Source of the DNA: Ganoderma boninense
Lineage: Eukaryota > Basidiomycota > Agaricomycetes > Polyporales > Polyporaceae
Direction: 5' to 3'
Length of the DNA: 64,000 bases
NCBI GenBank assembly: GCA_002900995.3
Contig: CM035306.1
Coordinates: forward strand, 4,508,541 to 4,572,540
Made by a program: the position numbers and the translations under genes. The notes beneath the pieces are model-generated. The model did not search any database. It was not told the origin of the DNA and worked only from the letters and a program-made list of their open reading frames with translations. This document shows, one piece after another, positions 1 to 11,800 of this stretch. Each line of letters opens with the position of its first letter. Within the stretch, counting starts at the first letter, position 1.

Positions 1-1189
1 TGATGGGCTGCGATTAGCGTGACTTGGCGAACGAGAAGGAGATAATGCATACCAGGGCGCAAAGGGATAGAGATGGGACCATTGGATCCCACTCGGCCGC
101 ACGGGGGAGCATGGTCGTTGTCTGTGTGCCCGGTGCGCTATGGATGGACGTGGGGGAGATCGAGTGGGAGGGGAGAGGAGGACGGCGACGTGGATTAGAG
201 AGCCAAACAGAAGACAACAGGGGGCCATGAAGGTAGAAGGAAGAAGTCCTGCCCGTAGAGGATCGAAGGAGGAGGTCCTGTCCACAGAGAGTTCACGATA
301 TACCGTAAGAGTGACTTAGGTAGCGAACAAGAAGCAAACTGCAGTTGATCTACGACATGCGGCTCAGTGGGGGAGCGTAGTTCGTTAGACTTTCACAGTT
401 CCTCAGGGCATCTTGAGTTTTTTACAGACACGGTCCGAAAGGACAACGGGGTCAGAGCAAGCCAAGAAGGCGACAGTTACTCACCGTCAAATCGTATTCC
501 CACCTTTGCCCCATCAATCCTGTTCCATACCTCCATGCCACTGTCATCCGGATAGAAGCACCGTGGACCCTCATCGAGGTCGAATCAAAAGACAGACTGA
601 GACTGACAGGGAGGGATGCCAGGTGACCTGGGTGAAATAGGAGAGGCAGCGTTAGGCCCGAACTTGGGTGGGCGCAGTCGCGATGTGTGGCAGGGGCCTC
701 CGCAGGTCTCGAAGGAAGTACTCGCAAAGAGACCTCACATTAGCCCCCACCAGCTGAGCACGGCAGTCCGAATCCTGACAGGCCCTGGGTGCCGGGTGCA
801 TCGACGAGCCGACCCCTGCCGCGAACGTCTGGGCCAAACGCGGACGAGAGTCGAGCAAGTCAAGTCACGTATGCCTTCCAAGAGAGGAAGCGCGTCGGCC
901 AATCTACGTATCGGCTATAACGAACGCCGTCTTTTCGGCGTCCATGCGATAAGTATGGCCTTTAGGATATCGTACGACGTCGACGTTGAGTCCAAAAGCG
1001 GGAGTGCGAAAACCTCCTGCGTCCAAGATTCGCCGCTGGAACGCCCGGGCGCTCCACTTTGTACGTACGACGCGAACTGTGTGCAATTCGCGCTTCCATG
1101 GACTCAGGGACAAATGCGCGCATGCACGAAGATCTCGACGGTACACGGCACTGGGACTCGACTCGTCACTCGACCTTCAAGCTTCAAGG
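1..1189. other. no supported gene
   Basis: Several short open frames lie on both strands, but none shows a recognisable domain, a consistent exon chain or a conserved motif. The stretch is the 3' flank of the thioesterase gene that ends at 1190. I see no RNA gene or mobile element in it. Confidence 0.5.
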
Positions 1190-2104
1190 CTACAGCTTCG
1201 GCTCCGACGGCGCCATCTGGTTGTGGATGCCTGTGGCGACGAGCCTCCTGTTAGTCGTATCCCATATCTAAGCAGCAGAGGACCACCGCCGTGAGCCGTG
1301 AGCCGTACCACAGGCAACGCATGGAGACGGCGACGTCAAACACACCTCTGTGCGGACTGAGACCGTGCGTGCCCCGAACGACACCGTCTTGTTCACAACA
1401 CGGAGTCTCGCGCCCCTAGGAGATCAAAGTAGGTTGTCAATGGGGGACTCGCTGAATCGCGGGGAGGCCGTGCGTACATAGCGGCAGGGGCGTGGAACAC
1501 GGTCGTGATCGCCTGCGACACAAGACTGGATTGCAAGCCCCGCGCGATTCCGAGTACATGGAGAGTGACGGAAGAGCACCTGTGGGGAGTGCGGTCGTTA
1601 ACATTCAAGTTATCAGTTCCACATTGAGCGACCAGCTCAAGGGCTCGGTCTCGGGGGGACGTACACGTCAATCATGAACATGGTGCATCCGCCGTGCAAG
1701 TTCCCTCCAGCGTTGAGCATGTCTGGACGGCCCCTCAGCGCTCAGCCTTCAGCTTCAGGCCTCAGGCCTCACGGCGCGCTCAGCACCGACGCGCAGCGGA
1801 TGCATGTCGACTGCAGGTGCCAGTGGGAGGCGCGGCACGCACCTTCGTGCACGTCGATCTCGCACGCCACCTCCGCGTGCATCTTCCCGTCCTCCGGCCG
1901 CTCGCACACCGCCACGTCGACGAGCTCGATGCGCGATCCTACCTCCCGCGCAAAGCCGCCTCTGCCTATGTCTCCGTGACTGCCACGGAGGATCAGGTCC
2001 GCCAGCATGAGGACGTGGGCCTGCTGCGCCGGGGTGAAGCTCATCCCCGCGAACTTGACCGGGGAAGGCTGGTCCGTCCAAGTTACCAGCGCCGGTGGAG
2101 ACAT
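1190..2104 (-). CDS. hotdog-fold acyl-CoA thioesterase (copy 1)
   Basis: Predicted 189-aa protein of the 4HBT/PaaI-like thioesterase family, which hydrolyses acyl-CoA thioesters. Five exons on the minus strand: 2104-1843, 1722-1665, 1579-1478, 1415-1346, 1267-1190, joined in frame. Exon 2 encodes the family signature (NLHGGC, then a short helix with MIDV). Exons 3-4 give the central strands (VSQAITTVFHAPAAM, then LRVVNKTVSFGAR) and exon 5 the closing strand (IWDTTNRRLVATGIHNQM, ending PKL). The copy at 10543-11464 has the same exon order, the same phases and identical lengths for exons 2, 4 and 5, so the two are duplicates. The N-terminal 87 residues are the most divergent part. The start was chosen as the first Met of the open exon (SPPALVTWTD follows). 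Substrate cannot be read from sequence. The fold assignment is firm; the cellular role is inference. Confidence 0.85.
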
Positions 2105-2884
2105 TCCTAGAGGACGTGCAGGAGTACGGGAGGGAAGGGATAGCTGGTTGTGTCGGAGAAACGTGATGGCACTGGGAAGGGGAGCGTACCTGGTGGAGGT
2201 GGCATGATTATGAGTTCGCTCCGGAGCTGCAGAGGGCGTTGGCCGAAGGCCATGAATGTTCGGATACTAACTAGTCCCGGATCATCCGGTAAACGACGCC
2301 AGGATGCTGTTCATGGAACGAGGTAGCGGCATCACGCCAGAGCATAGGGGAGGAAAGAGAGTTGAAGTCACCGGGCGAGACGCGTCCTATACTGGCAATC
2401 CATGGCCAACTTCCAAGCGGCGATCACCTGATCAGCCTGCGGGAACAGACGCCAAGGGGGTTACGGCGATCTGCTTGACTACTCTCCTGCTCAGCGTTAC
2501 TAACGTATTGCGCATGGCAGTAACGGCGAACAAGTAACGGCGAGCAACACAGTAGTATACATACTAGATCGACTGAGTGTCATGATTCCATTTCCAACTC
2601 GATTCGGGCACATCCTAAGTACATATCATGTATCGTGTATCGCGTCCTGTCGTGTATCGTGTCGTGTATCATGCAGCGTCGTATCGTAGAGAACGAGACA
2701 TTTACTTCAGTTACTTGTACATGGGTGTTTTCGCGACTTCGGCTATGCACTAAGCGTCCAGCCAGTGCTAAGCGCAGGTTCGCAAAGGACGTGACGTTTT
2801 CAGTTGCGCCAGACCCTGCAAAGAGGCCATCAGAAATCAGGTGCAAACAACTCAAGGAAAGACGATCCGATCCGCCGCGAAAAC
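2105..2884. other. intergenic, with degenerate GTATC-type microsatellite
   Basis: No gene seen. This is the space between the head of thioesterase copy 1 and the tail of the DUF3421 gene; it contains the degenerate short repeat at 2621-2686. Confidence 0.5.
2621..2686. repeat. degenerate TGTATCG/TGTCG microsatellite
   Basis: The stretch is built from repeated GTGTATC, CGTGTCG and similar steps. It lies 200 bp beyond the stop codon of the DUF3421 gene and has no coding interpretation. Confidence 0.6.
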
Positions 2885-3996
2885 TCACAAGATATCGTAC
2901 TTCTTGACAAAACACACCTCCCCGCCATACAACACATTCGCACCGCGCTGCACGGCCACAAATCACAATCAAAATGAGCATCCACAACCGCCAGCCCAAA
3001 GTCACTCAGGCTCACCAGATGGGCCCCCGTCTCCCCCGGCACGGCGACGCCATGCACGAGCGCGAGCGCATGGAACAGCTTCTCCCCGTCCGCCTCGTGC
3101 CCGCCTTCGACAGGGCGGCGCCCATGCGGCACCCTCCCGCGCTGCGCAGGCACCCACTCCATCTTCTCCGGGTCGTACGGCAGGAGGTCGTACTTGCCCC
3201 TATGCGCGCGCTCCGCGCCCTCCCACGCGACGCGCGCGGGCGGCTGCAGCGTCGGCACGACCTTGCACGGGCGCACCGCGCCCTCGAGCGCCACGGTCCC
3301 GACGAACACGGGCGTGCGCCCGTCCGCGTCGACCGCCACGGGCGGGCCCGCGCGCTGCATCGGGAACGGCGTCGTATCGCTGAGCGGGATGCGCGTGCCC
3401 GACGCCGGGGGCGCCGCCACGCCGTACCCGGACTGCTGCGGGGGGCCGTGGGTGGTGGGGGAGACCGCTGCCTGTTCGTGCGCGTGTTTCTTCTCCTTCT
3501 TCTTCTGCTTCTTCTCTTTCTCTTTCTCCTTCTCCTTCTCCTTCTTCTCCTCGTCGTCGTCGTCGGACGAGGAGGACGAGGAGGACGAGCCTGAAGCGCC
3601 TTGCGGGGCGACGTGGGTGGCCATGGGCCCGTGGCCGTGCTTTTTCTTCTCCTTCTCCTTCTCCTTCTTCTTCTCCTTCATCTTCTCCTTCTCCTTCTCC
3701 TTCTCCTTCTCCTTCTCCTCCTCGTCGGAGGAAGACGACGACGACGACGAGCTCGAAGAGCGCTGCGAGGCGCCTTGCGCAGGAGCGGAGACCGCTGCAG
3801 GTCCGTGGCCGTGCTTCTTCGTCGTCGTCTTCTCCTCCTCCTCGGACGACGATGACGACGAGGAGCTGGAGGAGCGGTTCTCGGCGGCCTGGACGGGTGC
3901 GGGGACCGCCGTATGTGCGTAAGCGTGCTTCTCGCGTGCCTCGGAGGAAGACGAGGAGGAGCTCGACGAGTGGCTGCGACGCCGGTGGTGGCCCAT
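2885..3996 (-). CDS. DUF3421-domain protein with Ser and Glu/Lys tracts
   Basis: Two exons (3996-3016 and 2947-2885) give a 347-aa protein. The N-terminal half alternates poly-Ser blocks, acidic blocks (D/E) and long EK repeats separated by a spacer of the type KKHGHGP; it is certainly disordered. The C-terminal half carries a DUF3421-like fold: CKVVP, RVAWEGAE, GKYDLLPYDPEKMEWV, then RRPVEGGHEADGEKLFHALA, and the second exon supplies GANVLYGGE and the closing strand. Such domains occur widely in basidiomycetes without a settled function. The spliced second exon restores a typical DUF3421 ending, which supports the intron at 3015-2948. The frame is open upstream to 4194, but the GHHRRRSHSS Met was taken as start because the upstream part looks like leader (CA repeats). 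An enzymatic role cannot be claimed. Confidence 0.8.
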
Positions 3997-6900
3997 TCTG
4001 CTCTCTTGGGTGGAAGGGGAGGGGCTCCTTGTGTGCGTGTGCGTGTGTGTGTGTGGAGGTGAGGCGGGAGTCGAGGCGAGGCGGACGGCGACCGCAATAC
4101 GGCACCGTAGCTTAATATGCCGGAGGCGCCACCCGCTCCCCGTCCGGGTGCTGGAGCCTCCCTGGGCGGGTGACGACGCGGCTACGTCGTCCACGCGTCA
4201 ACCAGCCCTGAGGCCTGACCACTGGCCACTGCTGACCTCTGAACTTTCGGCCTAGGGAGACTTCCAAGTCGTCGCGCGGGCCCCGGCGCCCCTGTCTTGC
4301 AGGTGCAATGCCAACGCCCCGGGGCTCCTCCCCGCGCCGGGGGTCGGCATGACCCTGCCAATACATCATCGCGGGACTCGGGAGTCAGGCCTGCCACGCC
4401 GGCCGGCCTGGATTGGACAAGTCCAAAGCCCCAAGTGCAGTTTCGGTCCTTGCTGTGGTTGCGCTGGTGCACGATCGGTGCGTGCAGGTCAACCCCGGAG
4501 TCGAGCTCGAGCCTGGAGCTTGACAGACGTACGGTGGGTATACATGGGAGTGCTGGTGCTGGGCTCACTGACCAACCACCCCCCCCCGGACTGCAAACGT
4601 CTGCAACAAGAGGTCCGACGGACACGAGGTGGCATGTCGTAACTCGTTAGCGTTGTGGAGCTGTTGAGAGGGGCGATGAACGATGCAGGCGACCTGAATA
4701 GTATAGTTTTTGTTGTAACATACCGTCCAGGCCCCCGGATCCTCCAGAAAATGACGTCGTGCCGCGTTCCAACGAAAGATTCAGAGACGTCGTCGCTACG
4801 TTGCGCCGAAGGACTCGGATGGGAGAGAAACGCAGAGGCGAGACCAGCCTCTCGGAGCCCTCTCGAGCCACTGTCACTAGCGGTCCACGTGGAATAGACG
4901 CCAAGGGGGACTCAGGCGCCTAACCAGTGCAGTGGCCTGCCTCGGACCTCCTGCCTTCCTGTATTGGTGCTATCGGCGATGTGTCCTGCTGCTCTTCATC
5001 TGTTCTGTTCTACTTACGTACTCTGGTTCCAGCCAATCTCATATGCTCGCTTTGTTCTGTGTCTCTCGCCGGCTCTGAACACCACCGTCATTCGTTTCCG
5101 AGTCCTGGACACTGTACTAGTCATCGTTGTGAATTCCATCGCGCCTTCCTTACCTTCGAAGTGCCACGGTGACCAAAAATATAGAGACAAACCGCTTCAT
5201 GTTGAACTCTGGGGCGCCACATCACATTGTGAACCTGCCACCGAGCCAGCTACATGACCACCCGAGTCGTCTGCAAAACGTCACAGTCGCCCCTGCGACT
5301 TCGATTCCGCCACACATCCGACGCTGTACTCGGTACAGTGGATATATGCTGTACAGGCATGCCAGTTCAATCCTATCTGTCTCCTATGGCGACCATGGAG
5401 GAAGGACGCAGAGTATCAGTGTCCCGTGGTCCAGTCACGGAAGTGTGTCGTTCAGGTAAGTAAGTGGCCCTCGCATCCCCCTCCGAGTCTTCCCTTCAAC
5501 CCGTCGCTTCGCCAAGCCCCCTTTGGCAGTCCGTCCTCTCTGGCTGGCTCGTGGTGGTTATTTCCGCCTCAGCGCTGCTCGTCCGCGCGTCGCGTGAGGG
5601 CGGCTGACAGTCTCAGAGGGCAGAGACTCGCAAATAATGATAATGACACCTTCGTGGAAGACTCCAGAGATGCCACATTCATAGAATACTTGGGCCAGAG
5701 ATGCACGGACACTCTGAATCCCAGGCCAGGGAAGTCGCATTTCCTTGGCACGGGTGTACAGGTGATATCCAGTCAACTAATCCTCCGGCCACCGGCCACA
5801 TGTACACACATCCTCTCGCTCTGTGTCGGCGGAGCGTCGGATCCCGATGGGGCACACCGGTGTGGGGCGTGCACTGTGCGCTACACACGCACAACTTTAT
5901 CAGCGGCGGCCATGTGGCCGCCACAAAGGCGTCGGCGTCACCGCCTGGGGCCCCTCCTCTCCTCCCGACCACGCAAAGAAGCCAGCGATCTTCGTGCGCT
6001 CTCTGTTCCTTGGACATGCCTGCTTGTGGGTGTTGGTGTTTGGGTTCGTATCGAGAGCGCGTGCTCGCCCCCGCTAGCCCTCCTCCTCGCGCCAGCTTCA
6101 ACCACTCACGCGCCTACTACGACACTACGCAAGGGGTTCCGGTTATGAGTTATCTGAGCCCGCCGCGCCGTCCACCGAAGCCGAAGCTCCGTCCACCAGC
6201 TACTTCCAACGGCGTGCTCCTGGCATTGCGTGCGTGGGGGGACGGCGGATGAGGAGGGAAACCAAGATGCGCGTCTCGGAATTGTACCCGTATTTGAAGC
6301 ACCTCGGATTCTCCTTCAAATTTAGTCGAGCTCGAGTTTTCCCCCGCATATATGCATCCTTCAGTCATGCCAGATCTGGTCCGCGTCTCCGAGACAAAGC
6401 CATTCATTCGCAAGTGACCAATCCCGCCTATGCCTATCTGGTTTGGACTCGACCGGTACGTCCCGCTCATCCTCTCAACTATGTTATACTCCAAGGACCA
6501 AGAGATGGACTCACCGAGCAGAGCAGCAGCTTTCGTCCTGCAAGCTACAGTATAGCGGCGAGGAATCGGTGCATACGTCATCGTGGTCGACAGTGCCTCG
6601 ACCCCTCCCAGCTCAGTCAGCCTGCCTTTGAGAAGATCGCCGCACCCTCATCGTGATGCCTGTGTATGCTCACCGTCCCAGCTCTTTCCAGGGCGCCGGG
6701 AACGGCGTTCTGGTGCAGCTGACCGCTGTCCTCCGAGCCTGAGACCTGCCACTCGCAATTAATATTCAGGCAGTCGCAATTGAGGAATATGAGACCTAGA
6801 GGACACCCCTGGTTAGCATACTATTCGCTGTACTCCTCTGCGGGCGCCGGGGATGGGGAGTCCCGGTTCCCCCGGATAGCTTAGGACATGGATCACGGAC

Positions 6901-7163
6901 ACTCTGGAATCTGGCGAGAGCAAAGACAGATGAGCAGAGCCTGTACGAACACATTTTCCATTGTTTGTGTCGCAGCTGATCGTATTCTGTGCATTTCCCC
7001 TAAAGGTGCTCTGACGAGCGATAATTCTCAGCACTGGCCGCGGGGAACGATCGAGGCGAATTTCTTCTGGCCGTGAACGTAAATGCTATTCAGCAGCACG
7101 ACATTCACCGAACTCACATGCGCACGAAAACCTGACATTTTCGTCGCTAGTAGCGAGGACGAC

Positions 7164-7619
7164 TCAGTGGATCACTCTCCCGATAGAAATCCTTTTCGGG
7201 TAGACCAGTAACCCTACCGTGATGACCTGCTCATTATGTCCACCCAGCCTGAGCCCCCCCCCTCTGTCAGACGGAACGAAAACGGTGGCGCGGTACCGCG
7301 AATTAGGTTCTTCGGTGGGCCTCAAGAGGTGTGGAAGTCGCTCACATCCCAACCCGTTACTGGGCGCCCCCAGTCCTGTGTTATCGACGAGCCTGTGACG
7401 CTGCGCAGATTGTTGCTTCCCCAGAAAGCGGTGGGTCCGTACAGGTTCTCGTCGCGTGGCTTGTGCTACAAATTCACCGCCACCTTGCGGCTCCATTTTG
7501 GACCCAGAACACTGGTGCACTGAGTTTACAGTAATTCCTTTCGGCCCGGCACAGGTGGCTACGCAGAGTGCGAGCGCGGCTGCCTTGGGGGCTATCAATG
7601 TATGATTGCTTGTTAACAC
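7164..7619 (-). pseudogene. possible short-chain dehydrogenase/reductase relic
   Basis: Near 7490-7600 the minus strand reads PKAAALALC, a short gap, then GPKGITVNSV. This matches the stretch of classical short-chain dehydrogenases from the active-site Lys helix to the ITVNsV strand. The catalytic Tyr before the Lys is not present, no nucleotide-binding glycine motif is seen upstream, and the downstream part is only loosely reminiscent of the family's C-terminus. If it is homologous at all, it is a decayed fragment; chance similarity of about 25 residues is possible. Confidence 0.3.
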
Positions 7620-9013
7620 TTGCGCCTCGAACGTTTGGATAGCTATGCTCCATCGGGATCAGTCACCGGCCACATCGCATAATACTCGTAGTCTCTTCGG
7701 GTTCCACATCTATCGGAACTCGACAGACAGTATCATTGATCGTGCTGAACCCATGTCATATCCCTGGTCTGGGTGAAGGCAGAGGTGACTTCCACTGGCA
7801 GATGATGCACGTCGACTCGGAGTCGAGGCTCAAGCATTGTCGCAGTAAATTTCGCATACCTCAAAAACGTCCAGAGCCATTGTATCACCGTATCATGACA
7901 CTTCCTGATTCTTTCCCATCCGGCCGTGGTCTATTCGGCCCCTCCATTTGACATTTGTTCTGTCCCAGTGTACGACTCCGAGCCGATTGCGACACATGGC
8001 GCACACATGGTAGGGCCCAGAATGAACATTCACGTAGCTAGGAAGTATGTAACGTTGATGATGGCACTGGTATGCGCGAGACTTGCCCTCGAATACTGAC
8101 CTTCAACGCCCATCAAAGGTCCAAAGTGATCCTCGCATCACGGATCGCCGTCTATGAACTTGAATCGCAATGTAATCTTCGTAGGGTAAGACAGAGCTAC
8201 CACGCTGCGCGCAGTTCAAGTTCGTCCGAGGCCCGCTACTATGGACGCCCGTTAGTACGCTGTACACCGCATTCACTGATGAAAGCTGGGACACTACTTA
8301 CCAACGCCATCGGCTGGAGAGTGGGCGCGGCTAGATGCTCGTCTTGCGGATGCTATTGGCTTTACTTCCGGTCCCGACGCCTGAGTCCTAGTCACTGAAC
8401 CAAGGAGTCCACAAGGTCCGTCAGCGGTCCACCCTGCAGAAACGGCAGTTGATGGATGCAAACTGCACACAGCGGTGGCTGTACCGGCGTGCTTGACACG
8501 CGCCCGTTCTGAGCAAGCTCCCAGGCCTCCCTTCGGGTGCTCGGGACGAGGACTAAAACTATGGACAGTGATGGCTGCACGCACTGGTTAGCACTCGTCC
8601 AGTGGAAGCTATAGATTCAGGTGAGAATTTCACGTGAAACGGAGGTGCGCGTTCACGGCATTATTGATCACTGGTACTGGCACCCGCCGCCGCCGAGTCC
8701 GACTCTTAGGGAACAGCTGGCCGGGGCGTACATGCAGCGTTCTTGTCCTATTACGCACTGCGTAGTACTGCCTTCTGCTGAGCATGCCAGTGGCTTTTTG
8801 AGGGCGCGGAGTGGTGTGCACGATAATATTCATGGCGTTTTGGTTTTGGTTTCCGAGCGAATATCGGGTGACACAGGTCGGTCTTCCCCGTCCGAGCAGT
8901 GCTCGACTTGATCATGAGTATGAGTCATGCCCTCGGGCTCTCCTCAATGTACCTCGAGCGCAACCTGTGCAGAAAGCACCCTCAGCCTCAAATAGACTGA
9001 ATGTGAAATATAC

Positions 9014-10090
9014 CTAACCGTAAACCGCGACCGTTGGCCTATGCATGACGCAGGAAGGAAAAAAGTACTTATCACGTGGACGTGCAAAGTTGAAGGGGGC
9101 CGCGAGAGTGAACACGATCTGAACATCTGAACCGGCCTGCGGTTTCCAGTGGGCCACGAGTCCTCCAGCATCGGCTTGAGTCTGTCTGGCGGCGATCGGT
9201 GTGGGAATAGGTATGGCAGTGGTGCGTTGCGCAGAAAACTCGCCTGAGTGCACCTGCGACATGAGCTGGACGGCGGAGGGCGACCAACCACCCGCTAGCC
9301 TTCCGTCATGTGCATTTGAGGTCGAAAGCGAGCACGCGAGCCTGAGCTCGAGGGTCGCGCATTGGTCACTGATCATCGGGGAACGCGTGGGGCCTGACCT
9401 TTCAGGGCTACTCTCGCTCGGCCGATCTATTGGTATGTAGGATCCGCTCGTAGGCCGTTGCAATACTACCCACCACCAGGAGTTGGTAGCAGTACAATGC
9501 CCATGCAATTCGAAAGTACCACAATCTGAAAGATGGCGGTGGTGGGCCGAGACGGGCGGAAGCGATACTGACACGGCAGGACCTTCAGTGCCCACAAGAC
9601 ACGATGTCGACATTTCGGAGTTGATGCTAGTCGGGTGTGCCTTCCGTACGTCCCTAACCGGCGGGGATGCGACCATATGCCGGCCGGGGGCCTCGCCCCA
9701 CCGGGGGTGCGCGCGTTCAGGTTCTGAGCAGGGGCATCGAGACCGGGAGCGCGGCGCTCCGCGTCCGTGTTGCGCGTCGAGGGGACTACGACTGCGACTG
9801 CGACTAGGACGAGACGCGACCAGGGTCGGAGCCTGCAGCGTCGCGGCAAGTCCAGGAACCATATCCAGGCGGCCGAGATGACGCGGAGCCGAGGTGGACG
9901 CAAAACGACGGTTGCTGAGGGGGTGACGTGCTGCGTGCGTTGCCTTCGTGGGTTGGAACTGTCGGAAAGCCTCGTTCGCGAGCCGAGTCGAGGGTCGAGA
10001 AGGGCGCGTCCGGCATCTAAAACGCACTACGTATTGCACCAGACAAGTGGGCCAGTGGTGGACACGGCCTGGAGTGCACTCTGTCGGCAT
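9014..10090 (-). CDS. unassigned long open frame (358 aa)
   Basis: An uninterrupted frame of 358 codons, unusually long for chance at this base composition. The product is rich in Ser, Arg, Pro and His, has no recognisable domain, no signal peptide and no membrane segment. Other frames on the opposite strand are also open over parts of it, which is typical of GC-rich non-coding DNA. It lies alone between decayed sequence and thioesterase copy 2. I list it because of its length only. Confidence 0.2.
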   Translation of the reverse strand: MPTECTPGRVHHWPTCLVQYVVRFRCRTRPSRPSTRLANEAFRQFQPTKATHAARHPLSNRRFASTSAPRHLGRLDMVPGLAATLQAPTLVASRPSRSRSRSPLDAQHGRGAPRSRSRCPCSEPERAHPRWGEAPGRHMVASPPVRDVRKAHPTSINSEMSTSCLVGTEGPAVSVSLPPVSAHHRHLSDCGTFELHGHCTATNSWWWVVLQRPTSGSYIPIDRPSESSPERSGPTRSPMISDQCATLELRLACSLSTSNAHDGRLAGGWSPSAVQLMSQVHSGEFSAQRTTAIPIPTPIAARQTQADAGGLVAHWKPQAGSDVQIVFTLAAPFNFARPRDKYFFPSCVMHRPTVAVYG

Positions 10091-10542
10091 TAAGCAAGGC
10101 TGCGTGAGCTGGGAAAAGGCGTACGTACACGATCATAAATCCAGACCATCTCGACTACCTTCCTTACGCGTGAGGGCCCCGTGGCCGTTGCCAACCGTTT
10201 ATCCTGACGACGTTTCGCTGGGGTGAAGGGTGTCTGTCCTCAATGTCCTGTTGCTGTAGTTCCACACGGTTGTCGGATACGGTCGCGAAAGTAAGTACTT
10301 AAGTTTACTTAGTACGTAGAATTTCCATCGGGTAGACACCGCAGTATATTTGCAATTTACGGACTGCGGCGAGCCCAAGGTCTGAAAGAGCGCTCGGTTC
10401 CTTGGAAGCGCAAATTGCATGTGCAAATCTCGTACAGTAGTACAAAACCTAGCTATAGGAAGATTAGACTTGTGTCTAATGCTTATGCAGGCATCACAAA
10501 CAGATGACAAACTTACCAGTAGATCTACGGAACCGTTCCAGT

Positions 10543-11464
10543 TCATAACTTCGATCGAGAGGGAGCCATCTTGCTATGCACTCCGGTCATGCACAACCGC
10601 CCATTCGTGGCATCCCAAATCTTTCAGCGCCAAGACGGACAGATGGATTGGGGTCAATGGAAAGACGTGCGGGACCAGAAGGCTGAGCGCGCTCACCTCC
10701 GTAGCCGCCGACATGGTCCGTGCCCCAAACGAGACAGTCGTATTGACTATCTCAATCTTCACGCCACTATTCGACGCGGAGAACGGTGAGAAGCGAGTGT
10801 CAGGCACTAGATAACTCGAGAAGCAGAATACTCACAGCGGCGCAGGCGCATGGAACGTCGTGTTCAGCGCCTGAGAGACAAGGTCGTACGGCTCGGGCTT
10901 GCCCATGTGCAAGGCGAGCACGGTCAAGGTCATCGAGGAGCACCTGCAAATGACTTTCGATAAGAATCGGAAGCGCGAATGGGCATGCCGAGGTCCGACT
11001 CCGCCGCGGATAGAAGCGAGAGGGCCATATGACGATGGTGGCAAGGAAGGGCAGGACGCACACGTCAATGAGGGAAACGGCACACCCTCCGTGCATCGTC
11101 CCTTTCAGATTGACCATATCTGGGTCATCCCGCGGGGCGTATGGCGCAAGGAATTCGCAAGAGTGTACGATATGCATTCGTTAATTCCGGGCGAGCATCA
11201 TGCAAGATGGAGATCGCTGCGGTGCGAGCGAGAGCAGTGCGCACCTTTGTCGACGACGAGCTCGAACGTGACCCTCGAATGTGGCTTCCCATCCTTATCC
11301 CGTCTGCACACCGCGACCTCCTTCATCTTGAGCTTTCTCAACAGTGATTGCGTGAAGCCTTCGGCGTCGGGAATGAGGCTGGCCCAGCGAGTAAACGCGT
11401 CCTTCACGCGCTGCGCCACCGTGACGTCGCCTGTCCAGATAATGTCGCTGATGTCCGACGGCAT
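10543..11464 (-). CDS. hotdog-fold acyl-CoA thioesterase (copy 2)
   Basis: Predicted 177-aa 4HBT/PaaI-like thioesterase. Exons on the minus strand: 11464-11245, 11119-11062, 10943-10836, 10766-10697, 10620-10543; all junction phases agree. Exon 2 holds the signature (MVNLKGTMHGGC, SLIDV), exon 3 continues with LVSQALNTTFHAPAPL, exon 4 with IEIVNTTVSFGAR, and exon 5 with IWDATNGRLCMTGVHSKM and the C-terminus PSRSKL. It is a paralogue of the gene at 1190-2104, 8.4 kb away on the same strand, with identical exon 2, 4 and 5 lengths. The N-terminal exon is shorter than in copy 1 by 14 codons. Expected activity is hydrolysis of an acyl-CoA; the substrate is unknown. Both copies look intact, so this is a dispersed duplication with both genes still open. 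Confidence 0.88.
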
Positions 11465-11800
11465 TTCTGTAACAAGCCAGTACGCAGGAGGAGAAGAGGT
11501 CGTCTGAAGAAAGAAGGTATAAATTGGTGGGGGAGTCTAAGGCGGCATGGCGGACATTGTCGGTGTTAGGGAGGAGGAGGTTGCGCGGTTGCGAGGTGGC
11601 GCTGGTCTTCATCGGCAGTCTTCAATTGCCGGGGTGTCGGATGCAGTCGTGACATAAGTATATCTGTATCTGCATCTCGATTAGCCTCATCTCAGCGATG
11701 TATGTAAATACTAAAGGTGAGAGTGAAAAGAATGAACAGACATACTTAGCCAGCATCCGACGAGCCATGCTCAGACCGAGGCCCCGAGGCCCTCCGACGG

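Larger units (their letters stand above)
3997..10542. other. long stretch without a supportable gene
   Basis: I find no intact gene in these 6.5 kb. A possible short-chain dehydrogenase relic is listed at 7164-7619, a long unassigned minus-strand frame at 9014-10090, and a CA/TG tract lies near 4035-4056. A weak aspartic-protease-like motif near 5200 was considered and rejected. The rest looks like decayed intergenic DNA. Confidence 0.45.

Noticed and set aside
5160..5320. Copia-type protease motif (FMLNSGAPHHIV followed by VTVAPATSIPP) suggesting an LTR retrotransposon relic
   Set aside because: The catalytic Asp of the D-S-G-A motif is replaced by Asn, no flanking gag, integrase or reverse transcriptase is seen, and no LTR pair is visible. 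The similarity is too short to support a call.
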